Assembly: GCF_002105555.1 (NCBI RefSeq)
Contig: NZ_CP020612.1
Location: 496,001-560,000, forward strand
From: Paracoccus contaminans
GTDB taxonomy: Bacteria > Pseudomonadota > Alphaproteobacteria > Rhodobacterales > Rhodobacteraceae
DNA length: 64,000 bases
Direction of reading: 5' to 3'
Below the pieces are notes generated by a model. The model made no database searches. It was not told where the DNA came from and saw nothing but the letters and a program-made list of their open reading frames with translations. The translations under genes were made by a program, and so were the position numbers. Below are positions 45,501 to 51,976 of the stretch, piece by piece; position 1 is the stretch's first letter; the number at the start of each line of letters is the position of its first letter.

Positions 45501-47395
45501 ATGCGGGCGTCGAGGCGTTCGTCATGGGCGCGCAAGGCGTTCAGGATCTGCCAGACGACCTGATAGCGCTCATTGTCCTTCAGCGCCTCTTCGGGGGTGG
45601 TGTCGGGCGGGATGGCGACGGGCAGGATGACATAGCCCATCTTCTTGCCCTCGGCCCGGCGCATGACGCGGCCGACCGATTGCACCACGTCGATCTGGCT
45701 TTTGCGCGGGTGCATGAACATGATCGCGTCCAGCGCGGGCACATCCACGCCCTCGGACAGCACGCGGGCATTGGTCAGGATCCGGCAGGTATCCTCGCCC
45801 GCATCGGCCTTGAGCCAGTTCAGCATCTCATCGCGGGCGGTGGCGTTGAAGGTGCCGTCGATATGGCGCACCTCGGTCGTCAGGTGGCGGGCATCGTCGA
45901 TCAGCTCGCTGCCGGTATATTCATCGACAACCTTGGTGAACTCGTCCTCGATGATCTTCGACTTGGCGATGGTCTGGCAGAAGGCCAGCGCGCGGCGCAT
46001 GGGGCGTGGATCGAAGGCCAGGTCTTCGGCCAGGTCGGCCTTGGTCAGCGCCTTGTAACAGCCGATGATCTTGGTCGCGTCATCGAGGGTCAGCTCCGGC
46101 CCGTCCTTGAGGCGGTTCTGGATGGTGGTCGAGATCAGCCCCTCATCGACGGCCAGAACCACGACCTTGTAATCGGTCAGCAGGTTGTTCTCGACCGCCC
46201 AGCCAAAGCCCCGGTGGAACAGATCCTTGCCGAACTTGTCCTCATCATCCATCGAGGCCAGTTCGGCATCGTGGTCATCGGCCTTGCGCCGCGCGGCATC
46301 GCCGAAGATGCGCGGCGTCGCGGTCATGTAGAGGCGCTTTTTCGCCGCCACATGGTCGTTGCTGTGGATGCGCACGAAGGTGCTGTCGTCTTCGTCCTTC
46401 AGCGTGACGCCGGTGGTGCGATGCGCCTCGTCGCAGATCACCAGATCGAATTCCGGCAGGCCATGGGTTTTCTGGGCGCGGGTCAGCACGTCGATCGAAT
46501 GATAGGTTGAGAATACCACGGTCATGCGGTTGGACGGCGCCGCCGCGACCTGCTGGGTGAGCTTCTGCGGATCAGTGGTTGCCGGGAAGGCCAGATCATG
46601 GACATTCAGATCGAGGCTGTCGGCATCGGCATTGCGCCCGATCCTCACATCCGAGCAGGCCGAAAACGCGGTGAACTCCTGCTGGCGGTCATTGCTCCAT
46701 TCGCGCACGGTCTGCGACATCAGCGCCAATGATGGCACCATGAACAGCACCCGCTTGCCCGGACCCGCCAGGGCTTCGGCGATCCGCAGCCCGGTGAAGG
46801 TCTTGCCAGTGCCGCAAGCCATGATCAGCTTGCCGCGATCGGCTTCCGCCAGCCCCTCGGTCACGGCCTTCAGGGCATCGCGCTGGTGCGGACGCAGCTG
46901 TTTCTTCGGGGCGAGGCTGACGGTGCCGGTGCGCAGGAACTGCGACCAGTCGATGCGGCTGGCCTCCAGCTCGCTGATGCTGATGCGGTTCCAGTCTTTC
47001 GACAGCTTGTCGAGCGTCCCGCTGGCGTTCTTGCCGAATTCCTTCTGCGTGGTGTCGGCAATGATCAGCCGCGTAAACAGATCATTGGAGGCGGCCGAGA
47101 TGAAGCTGTCGATATCGGGCTTCTGAATCGTGTGATTGGGCGCATAGAATTTGCACTGGATCGCAGCATAACCCGAGCCATCGGCCAGCGTCGCCACCAG
47201 GTCGATGCCGGTGTCGGCCTTGCTCCAGCCCTGCTCCTTCGCCCATTGGGCAAAAGGCACAACGGCGGAATAGTATTGCTTTTGCGCATCGTCGTTTTCC
47301 AGATAAACGCGAACGACCCGCTCAAAGTAATCGCCCTTCTCGCGCTCGGACCGGGCAGCCTGGCGGTAGGAATCCAACAAATCACGCAACTGCAT
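42512..47395 (-). CDS. Type ISP single-chain restriction-modification enzyme
   Basis: A 1627-aa fusion carrying nuclease, translocase, methyltransferase and specificity parts, like LlaGI/LlaBIII (about 1570 aa). Order: an Mrr-like nuclease (Asp in TGIDLVAT near 65, QCK at 80-82); SF2 helicase Walker A ACGTGKT (193-199), DEAH (322-325) and VVQSVGRVMRRAEGKK; a helical coupler; an N6-adenine methylase with motif I DPFTGTGTF (about 905) and motif IV NPPY (about 1018); and a C-terminal target-recognition domain (about 1150-1627). It recognises an asymmetric site, methylates one strand and cuts after head-on translocation (family knowledge). All catalytic motifs are intact. It stands alone, between SIR2-HerA and the integrase. 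Confidence 0.93.
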   Translation of the reverse strand: MQLRDLLDSYRQAARSEREKGDYFERVVRVYLENDDAQKQYYSAVVPFAQWAKEQGWSKADTGIDLVATLADGSGYAAIQCKFYAPNHTIQKPDIDSFISAASNDLFTRLIIADTTQKEFGKNASGTLDKLSKDWNRISISELEASRIDWSQFLRTGTVSLAPKKQLRPHQRDALKAVTEGLAEADRGKLIMACGTGKTFTGLRIAEALAGPGKRVLFMVPSLALMSQTVREWSNDRQQEFTAFSACSDVRIGRNADADSLDLNVHDLAFPATTDPQKLTQQVAAAPSNRMTVVFSTYHSIDVLTRAQKTHGLPEFDLVICDEAHRTTGVTLKDEDDSTFVRIHSNDHVAAKKRLYMTATPRIFGDAARRKADDHDAELASMDDEDKFGKDLFHRGFGWAVENNLLTDYKVVVLAVDEGLISTTIQNRLKDGPELTLDDATKIIGCYKALTKADLAEDLAFDPRPMRRALAFCQTIAKSKIIEDEFTKVVDEYTGSELIDDARHLTTEVRHIDGTFNATARDEMLNWLKADAGEDTCRILTNARVLSEGVDVPALDAIMFMHPRKSQIDVVQSVGRVMRRAEGKKMGYVILPVAIPPDTTPEEALKDNERYQVVWQILNALRAHDERLDARINQAKLGEDISDKVELVRISSESELRELTAVVDDFSTSKTRAEKTGAGIGQEGRDPTITDLGPEQGSFVFDEFTRAIMAKIVEKCGTRDYWDSWAKDIAKIAQTHITRITTITAKPGPEQTAFRAFLDELHDDLNPEISEADAIEMLAQHLITKPVFDALFKDSKFTEANPVSRAMETVLGQLHEHNLAKEAESLDKFYASVARRAEGVKTAQGRQTLITELYDRFFRNAFPRLAQRLGIVYTPVEVVDFIIHSVNDVLKAQFGQTLGSKGVHILDPFTGTGTFITRLLQSGLIAPDELAHKYKHEIHANEIVLLAYYIAAVNIETVYHELAQGGLQADAPYHPFTGILLTDTFQMYEQERDMVANLLPDNSERRAKQKALDIRVIIGNPPYSAGQKNENDNAKNVDYPELDERIRDTYAVASKATLQKALYDSYIRAIRWASDRIGDAGVMAYVSNAGWVDGNAADGLRKCLAEEFSDLYVFHLRGNQRTSGELSRREGGKIFGSGSRAPIAISVFVKNPDAAETGRIHFHDIGDYLDQKQKLNIIRGFGSVDGVTKAKGWRRITPDENNDWLDQVDSSFDRFPILGAKRGEEQGLFENYSQGILSARDSWAYNASRSKLAANMERMIDFYNVEIVRYETAGKPKDIDKFVSDDTQKISWTGNLKADLARARSLGFRDDAVRSAIYRPFQPQWQYFNRRLNERVYQMPRIFPNADAQNLVIHLTGIGVKTDFSALLVNRLPNFHHHDTGQCFSLYLYEETRPDDGLFATAGDQTTGLTRRDAITDAGLANFQAAYPGEAISKEDLFYYIYGLLHSPDYRERFKNNLAKQLPRIPAVKSFADFAAFRDAGRALGHLHVNFESVEPYMVTFKEGDHRLVPEAQADPAKFYRVKKMKLGGKGKTKDRTTVIYNDRITMQNIPLAAWDYVVNGKPALDWVMERQVVKTDPASGITNDPNDYANETVGNPRYPLELFQRVITVSLETMKIVNGLPELEIG

Positions 47396-47665
47396 CAGTA
47401 CCGCCTGTCCCGGAACAAGGTTTTCTTTTTATCATCAGGCGCTCGAGGGCCTGAAACAGAACCTAGCCGCCCGTTGCGGTTGAATCCATATGCAACTGAC
47501 CGATTCCCTCCCGTCCTCCGCCCCCCGATGCCCCCCTTCCACCCGACCGGCGCGGATTGTGCCCTTCCGGCGCCGGTCCGCGCCTGTCTTCCGGTCTGGG
47601 AATCATCTCGTTGATAAGCCGGCGCTTCTACGCCTGTGTCGGAGCGGAAAACGGAGTGCAGGGCA
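47396..47665. other. Intergenic region before the integrase
   Basis: Non-coding 270 bp between divergent genes. It carries promoters for the Type ISP gene (an AT-rich patch around 47422-47435) and the integrase, and one copy (47564-47584) of a 21-bp direct repeat found again at 49737-49757. Confidence 0.5.
47564..47584 (+). repeat. 21-bp direct repeat, copy 1 (upstream of integrase)
   Basis: Contains CTTCCGGCGCCGGTCCGCG, identical over 21 bp to 49737-49757. Each copy is preceded 13-16 bp earlier by GACCGGCGC. Copy 1 is about 80 bp upstream of the integrase start. Confidence 0.6.
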
Positions 47666-48961
47666 TTGCGAAACAGAGAAAGACTGACGGAAAAACTGGT
47701 CCGGGCGGCTGAGCCGCGGTCGAAGGCATGGCAGATTTTCGACAGCGATGTGCTGGGGCTGTCGATCTGCATCTATCCATCCGGCGGGCGCAGCTTCATG
47801 TTCGACTACCGCGCGGCCGGGCGGCAGCGGCGGCTGACCATCGGGCGCTGGCCGGAATGGAACGTCACCGCCGCGCGCGAGCGCGCCAAGGCGCTGCGCC
47901 GCGATGTCGATGGCGGGCTGGATCCGCTGGCCGAGCGTGAGGAAATCCGCGAGGCGCCGCGCTTTCCCGATCTGGTGGCGCGCTACCTGCGCGAACATGC
48001 CACGCATCTGGCGCCGCGCAATGCCGCCGATCAGGCATCCATGCTGCACAAGCTGATCATGCCGCACTGGAAGCACCGGCTGGTGGCCGAGATCGAGCCG
48101 GCGGATGTCGAACGGGTGCTGAACCTGATCGCCGAGGGGCGCTCCCGCCCTGCCAAGAAGAAACCAAAGACCAAGCGCCGCACCCCGCTGAAGCCGCCAA
48201 AGCCCACGCCTGTGCGGGCCAATCGCGCCGGCGAGATGCTGCGCCGGGTCTTCAACCTCGCCATCGCATGGCGGATGCGCCCGGACAATCCGGCGGTGGG
48301 CTTTCGTCGCCGCGTCGAGACCGAGCGCGAGCGGTTCCTCGACATGGAGGAGATCGCGCGGCTTAGCGAGGCGCTGGGCGCGGCCGAGGACCAGCGCGGC
48401 GCCAGCATCATCCGCATGTGCATGCTGACCGGGGCTCGGCTGGGCGAGGTCCGGACCGCGCGCTTCGAGCATTTCGATCTGGAGCGCAACACATGGGTGA
48501 AGCCCGCCGCCAATACCAAGCAGCGCCGCATTCACCGCGTGCCGATCTCGGCAGAGACAGCGGCCTTGGTGCGCACGCGGCTTTCCGCCGTGCCGGTCGG
48601 CTGCAACTGGCTGTTTCCCGGTGATGTCGCCGACAAGGACCAGCCAGTGCAGGAGATTCGCCGCTTCTGGAAGGGCATTCAGGATCAGGCCGGGCTGCCC
48701 GGAGTGCGCATCCATGACCTGCGCCACACCTTTGCCTCGCTCTTGGTCAGCGGCGGCGCCTCACTCGAGATGATCGGCAAGCTGCTGGGCCATTCGCAAT
48801 CCAGCACCACCATGCGCTATGCGCATCTGATGGATTCGCCGCTACGGGCCGGCGTCGATGCGGTGGCCGACATGATGCGGATACGGCCGAGGCTCGTGCA
48901 TTCAGCACCCCCGGCCGAGGAGGTCACGCCTCCGCGTTCAGCATCCGCAAGATCGGGCTGA
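47666..48961 (+). CDS. Tyrosine integrase (P4-type, DUF4102 N-terminus)
   Basis: A site-specific recombinase of about 431 aa that integrates and excises the element. An arm-binding DUF4102-like N-terminus (LTEKLVRAAEPRSKAWQIFD, GLSICIYPSGGRSFMFDYRA) precedes a core-binding segment and the catalytic domain, with Arg in MCMLTGARLGEVRTARFEHF, HDLRHTFASLLVSGG and GHSQSSTTMRYAHL (nucleophile Tyr). The start is uncertain: TTG at 47666 follows GGAG/AGGG and gives a family-like N-terminus; GTG at 47636 is the alternative. P4-type integrases commonly use tRNA 3' ends, matching the tRNA-fMet fragment at 39145. Confidence 0.92.
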   Translation: MRNRERLTEKLVRAAEPRSKAWQIFDSDVLGLSICIYPSGGRSFMFDYRAAGRQRRLTIGRWPEWNVTAARERAKALRRDVDGGLDPLAEREEIREAPRFPDLVARYLREHATHLAPRNAADQASMLHKLIMPHWKHRLVAEIEPADVERVLNLIAEGRSRPAKKKPKTKRRTPLKPPKPTPVRANRAGEMLRRVFNLAIAWRMRPDNPAVGFRRRVETERERFLDMEEIARLSEALGAAEDQRGASIIRMCMLTGARLGEVRTARFEHFDLERNTWVKPAANTKQRRIHRVPISAETAALVRTRLSAVPVGCNWLFPGDVADKDQPVQEIRRFWKGIQDQAGLPGVRIHDLRHTFASLLVSGGASLEMIGKLLGHSQSSTTMRYAHLMDSPLRAGVDAVADMMRIRPRLVHSAPPAEEVTPPRSASARSG

Positions 48962-49514
48962 CCCGCTTGCGGACCGTGCTTTCGTCGGGCGCATCACCAT
49001 CCGTGCTGTTGGCAATGAACCAGTCCAGCATTTCACCTACGAGGTCGGCCTGTTTCTCGGGCAGGCCGCGCTGGAAGAGGCGCAGGATCAAGGCGCCATA
49101 AAAGCCCTCCCAATCATAGCTTTTGGTCGGGTTGGAGTTGACCCGGCGAAACACCCCGTGCTCCTCCTCGAAACGCGCCAGCGTGCCGGCCTGAATCAAC
49201 AGGTCGTCGCGGGTGACCCGCAGCCCGGCATCGGGCAGCGGGATGTGTTTCCACTCGCCGCCGCCCGGCATGCGGACGCGGCGGATCACCCCTTCGCGCG
49301 GGCCGGTCCCGCAGCGGCGAAACATCGCCAGAATATCACCCGGCGCAATCACCACCAGGTCCGAGATGATCTCGGCCCCAAAACGCGTGGGCGGGATCGC
49401 GATGGTGATATCCAACTGACCGGACATGGCCCATTCGGCGATATCGGCGATATGGCAGTTCCAGCGGGCGGCAGCTTCGGTCAGCGTGTAGATCACGCGG
49501 TTTGGCAGAGGCAT
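48924..49514 (-). CDS. Hypothetical protein opposite the integrase end, possible DNA-binding control protein
   Basis: A 196-aa soluble protein that I do not recognise. The N-terminus VIYTLTEAAARWNCHIADIA could form a helix-turn-helix or excisionase-like fold. The middle is basic (GPREGVIRRVRMPGGGEW), and the C-terminal part (LVGEMLDWFIANSTDGDAPD, ESTVRKRVSPILRML) looks like an all-helical module. It converges with the integrase, with a 38-bp overlap. A perfect 18-bp palindrome lies 28 bp upstream of its start, which suggests it or a partner is autoregulated. Orientation opposite to the lytic genes fits a lysogeny-control role; this is inference. Confidence 0.6.
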   Translation of the reverse strand: MPLPNRVIYTLTEAAARWNCHIADIAEWAMSGQLDITIAIPPTRFGAEIISDLVVIAPGDILAMFRRCGTGPREGVIRRVRMPGGGEWKHIPLPDAGLRVTRDDLLIQAGTLARFEEEHGVFRRVNSNPTKSYDWEGFYGALILRLFQRGLPEKQADLVGEMLDWFIANSTDGDAPDESTVRKRVSPILRMLNAEA

Positions 49515-49541
49515 CGTGTGTTTCCTGAATTGTTGATTTTC

Positions 49542-49559
49542 TGAAAGGCTTGCCTTTCA
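49542..49559. promoter_or_regulatory. Perfect 18-bp palindrome, candidate phage operator
   Basis: TGAAAGGCTTGCCTTTCA is fully symmetric and lies in an AT-rich patch between the divergent 196-aa gene and the rightward phage genes, where a repressor site is expected. Confidence 0.6.
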
Positions 49560-49736
49560 AGCCGATGCCTCTGGCACTTCCGCACGCATGGGTTGATTAG
49601 GCGCTTCCGCGCAGCGTCAGCACCCCCTGTCTCCGGCAGGCGGCGGCCGGTGCTTCCGGCGTCCCGCCCTGCCCCACCGAATCACACCCAAAAGCCCGCA
49701 AACCCCATGAAACATGGGACCGGCGCACATCCGGCG

Positions 49737-49757
49737 CTTCCGGCGCCGGTCCGCGCC
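49737..49757 (+). repeat. 21-bp direct repeat, copy 2 (upstream of the HTH gene)
   Basis: Same 21 bp as 47564-47584. It lies about 60-80 bp before the small HTH gene at 49817, the same distance as copy 1 from the integrase, suggesting a common binding site. Confidence 0.6.
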
Positions 49758-49816
49758 GCGCCGCCGGTCCTCCGCCTGTGCTCTCGCTTGCCCCACAACC
49801 ACGGGGAAAGGACCGG

Positions 49817-50080
49817 ATGATGACCGATCAGACCATGATCACTGCCGAGACCGGCGCAATCGCCCATGAAGGGCTGCTGGATGACTGGATGCCGCGCAAG
49901 GAACTGGCCGGCATCATCGGCATCAGCGCCGACACGCTGAAGCGCTGGGAGACCCGGCGCATCGGCCCGCCCTGCATCCGCATCGGGCGCAAGGTGCTCT
50001 ATCGGCGCGGCGCCGTGCGCGACTGGCTGCTGGAGCAGGAGAGCCGCAAGACCGCCGGCCGCGGGAGGGCGGCACGATGA
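49817..50080 (+). CDS. Small helix-turn-helix protein (excisionase/AlpA-like)
   Basis: An 87-aa protein (or 86 from the second ATG at 49820) whose central part WMPRKELAGIIGISADTLKR, WETRRIGPPCIRIGRKVLYR is an HTH_17/MerR-like winged helix. The tail is basic. Such proteins act as excision factors or early regulators in temperate phages and islands. AAAGGA precedes the start. It overlaps the next gene by 4 bp and leads a rightward early operon. Confidence 0.8.
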   Translation: MMTDQTMITAETGAIAHEGLLDDWMPRKELAGIIGISADTLKRWETRRIGPPCIRIGRKVLYRRGAVRDWLLEQESRKTAGRGRAAR

Positions 50081-50283
50081 GCGGTGGCAGTGATGACCGG
50101 CGTCGCCCCGTCGCATGGGCCATCGTCTTCGCGCTGATGCTGATCATGCTCGTGCTTCTCGCCGGGCTGCTGATCTGGGCGCTGGTTGCGGCCGTGGACT
50201 GGGAGGCGGTGCTGCGCTTCATCGCGCCCACCGCCTTCGAGACCCGGTCGATCGAGGAAATCCTCGAGGGAGGCCGGCGATGA
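50077..50283 (+). CDS. Small single-pass membrane protein
   Basis: A 68-aa protein with a charged N-terminus, one long hydrophobic helix (VAWAIVFALMLIMLVLLAGL, continuing LIWALVAAV) and a short acidic tail. Overlaps of 4 bp with both neighbours (ATGA) support that it is translated. No family recognised. A role in superinfection exclusion or membrane attachment of replication is possible but unsupported. Confidence 0.7.
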   Translation: MSGGSDDRRRPVAWAIVFALMLIMLVLLAGLLIWALVAAVDWEAVLRFIAPTAFETRSIEEILEGGRR

Positions 50284-51176
50284 GCAATCTGATCTCGGCC
50301 TCGGTCCAGCGCCGCCTGGTCGGCTCGGCCACGCGCAAATCGGTGCTCAGCTACATGGCCGACAAGGCCGCCGATGACGGCAGTGGTATCTGGACCTCGA
50401 AAGCCAATATCGCCCGCGATCTGGAGCTGTCGCGACGCGCCGTGCAGCTGGCGATCCAGGAGCTGATCCGCGACGGGCTGGTCGCCGAAACCGGTCAGCG
50501 CGACTGCAAGCACGGCTTCACGGTGGAGTATTCCATCGTGATCGAGGCTGTGGATAACCTGCCCTCGACCCGTGAACCACGTTCACCCCGTGAATCTGAT
50601 GCACGGGTAACCCGTGAACCAGGTTCACATGACCCCGTGAACCACGTTCACCCGAACCATCCTTATAAAGATACTACTACGCCCCCAGCCGAAGATACGG
50701 CTGTGGATAACTCCGACCCGCAGGCACGCTGCCTTGCCGTCGCCGGCCCTGGTCTCTGCCCGGCATCGCGCGCCGCGATCACCGGGACCGCCGAGGAGAT
50801 CGAGGGCTGGCTGCGCGAGGGGATAGACCTCGAGGCCGACATCCTGCCGGTGATCCGGGCGCGCACGCCGACGATCCGCATCAGCCCGATCCGGACCTGG
50901 GCCTATTTTACCGACGCGGTGCGCGCGGCCCATCGCCAGCGCCTGCGCCAGCCGGCAAGGCCGCAAGGCGCAGAGAACGCCGGCGCCCCGGCCAACCCGC
51001 AGCTGCGCTTCTATGCCGACTGGGTGAACGCGGATCGCTATCTGCCCCCCAGTGCCATCAGCAACAGCGTCGCGCTGGCCCTGCTGGAGGCCGGGCTGAC
51101 CAGCGCCGAGCGTCTCGCCCTGCGCGGTGTCCCCGTTCCCGCCCGGCCCGACCCCGCCCGAAAGGACCACCGATGA
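50280..51176 (+). CDS. Phage replication initiator-like winged-helix protein
   Basis: A 298-aa protein. Residues about 10-85 form a winged helix (SATRKSVLSYMADKAADDGS, IWTSKANIARDLELSRRAVQ, LAIQELIRDGLVAETGQRD), as in phage O-type and plasmid replication initiators. The central stretch (about 97-145) is a low-complexity linker whose codons contain four iterons flanked by DnaA boxes. The C-terminal half is mixed helical and would bind partners such as helicase loader (inference). The arrangement, an initiator gene carrying its own origin, is the lambda O layout. ATG at 50280 overlaps the upstream stop; the end overlaps the DUF6362 gene. Confidence 0.75.
   Translation: MSNLISASVQRRLVGSATRKSVLSYMADKAADDGSGIWTSKANIARDLELSRRAVQLAIQELIRDGLVAETGQRDCKHGFTVEYSIVIEAVDNLPSTREPRSPRESDARVTREPGSHDPVNHVHPNHPYKDTTTPPAEDTAVDNSDPQARCLAVAGPGLCPASRAAITGTAEEIEGWLREGIDLEADILPVIRARTPTIRISPIRTWAYFTDAVRAAHRQRLRQPARPQGAENAGAPANPQLRFYADWVNADRYLPPSAISNSVALALLEAGLTSAERLALRGVPVPARPDPARKDHR
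50549..50710. other. Predicted replication origin: four iterons and two DnaA boxes inside the initiator gene
   Basis: Iterons GTGAACCACGTTCAC at 50572-50586 and 50637-50651, GTGAACCAGGTTCAC at 50614-50628 and a degenerate GTGAATCTGATGCAC at 50590-50604 are spaced 18-24 bp. Each intact copy is itself a palindrome with a 3-bp centre. TGTGGATAA (a perfect DnaA box in reverse) occurs at 50549-50557 and 50702-50710. An AT-rich run (CCTTATAAAGATACTACTAC, 50661-50680) lies between the iterons and the right DnaA box, a plausible unwinding element. Confidence 0.78.
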
Positions 51177-51661
51177 TCACGCCGCGCGAGGTCGAGGACC
51201 GTTTCGAGGAAGCTGCGCTGACGCTGCGACGTCTGCCCAACCCGCCCGGATCGGGCGCGCGTGGCTATGGCCGCTCCTGGCCGGATTACGTCCACGAGGC
51301 CAGGCATGCCTATGGCTATGAGGAGGCGCGGATGCGGGTGATCCCGAACGCCCGCGAGATCCAGCGCATGGAGGAGGCGCTGGAATGGCTGGCGCTGATC
51401 GGCGGCGAGTCCGAGCAGGCCGTGATCGACAACCGCCGCATCGTCTGGATGCGGGCCGAGGGCCACCGCTGGAAGCAGATTTGCCGCGCTGTGGGCTGCG
51501 TGCGTTCGACCGCATGGCGACGCTGGACGGCTGCGCTGGTCACCATCGCCAACCGCCTGAACAAACAGCGAAAAACCAGCCGCCGCCCGCACAGCGCCAA
51601 AACCAGCGGGGACGCGCGGGGCGCGAAGCGGGACGGCGAGGCCGCGAAGGGGCCGCCGTGA
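51173..51661 (+). CDS. DUF6362 family phage protein
   Basis: A 162-aa protein matching the DUF6362 family of alphaproteobacterial prophages. MITPREVEDRFEEAALTLRR and a C-terminal helix-turn-helix segment (WMRAEGHRWKQICRAVGCVR, STAWRRWTAALVTIANRLNK) suggest DNA binding. The tail is basic and Ser/Ala-rich. It overlaps the initiator gene by 4 bp. Function unknown; related proteins sit between replication and methylase genes. Confidence 0.75.
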   Translation: MITPREVEDRFEEAALTLRRLPNPPGSGARGYGRSWPDYVHEARHAYGYEEARMRVIPNAREIQRMEEALEWLALIGGESEQAVIDNRRIVWMRAEGHRWKQICRAVGCVRSTAWRRWTAALVTIANRLNKQRKTSRRPHSAKTSGDARGAKRDGEAAKGPP

Positions 51662-51928
51662 GGGCGCGAAAGGGTTGAACTTAGGGCGCGACAAAAGCAG
51701 GCGATACGGGCCATATTCATCCCATGATCGGGGCGAAAGCCGCCCTGCGGCCGCCTACCCCCGGCCTTGGTTCCTCCGCAGCGGCAACGCTATGCGGGGG
51801 GCATGAGCGCGCTAGTCCGCTAGCGCCAAAGGATTTTTCTGGGTTTCCACCCGTCGGTTGCCACTTTGGGTTGCCAGGGTTGCCGGCCCCTTCACCGTCC
51901 CTCGGACATTCGCCTGTCCGTCACTTTG

Positions 51929-51964
51929 GACCCGCCTGCCCTGTCGCAGCGGGTCTTTTCTTTT
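51929..51964 (+). terminator. Rho-independent terminator/attenuator before the ParB-methylase gene
   Basis: GACCCGC (51929-51935) pairs with GCGGGTC (51949-51955), followed by TTTTCTTTT. It ends only 12 bp before the TTG start at 51977, with GGAG directly after the T-run, so it lies in the leader of the methylase gene. The rest of 51662-51928 holds no gene. Confidence 0.75.
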
Positions 51965-51976
51965 GGAGTTCGCACC

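Noticed and set aside
45053..46510. 485-codon plus-strand frame opposite the Type ISP gene
   Set aside because: Shadow; the opposite strand contains helicase motifs in the same positions.
50572..50651. Short CRISPR-like array
   Set aside because: Repeats are 15 bp, palindromic and 18-24 bp apart start to start, leaving 3-9 bp between them; too short for spacers, and they lie in a coding linker with DnaA boxes. Iterons fit better.
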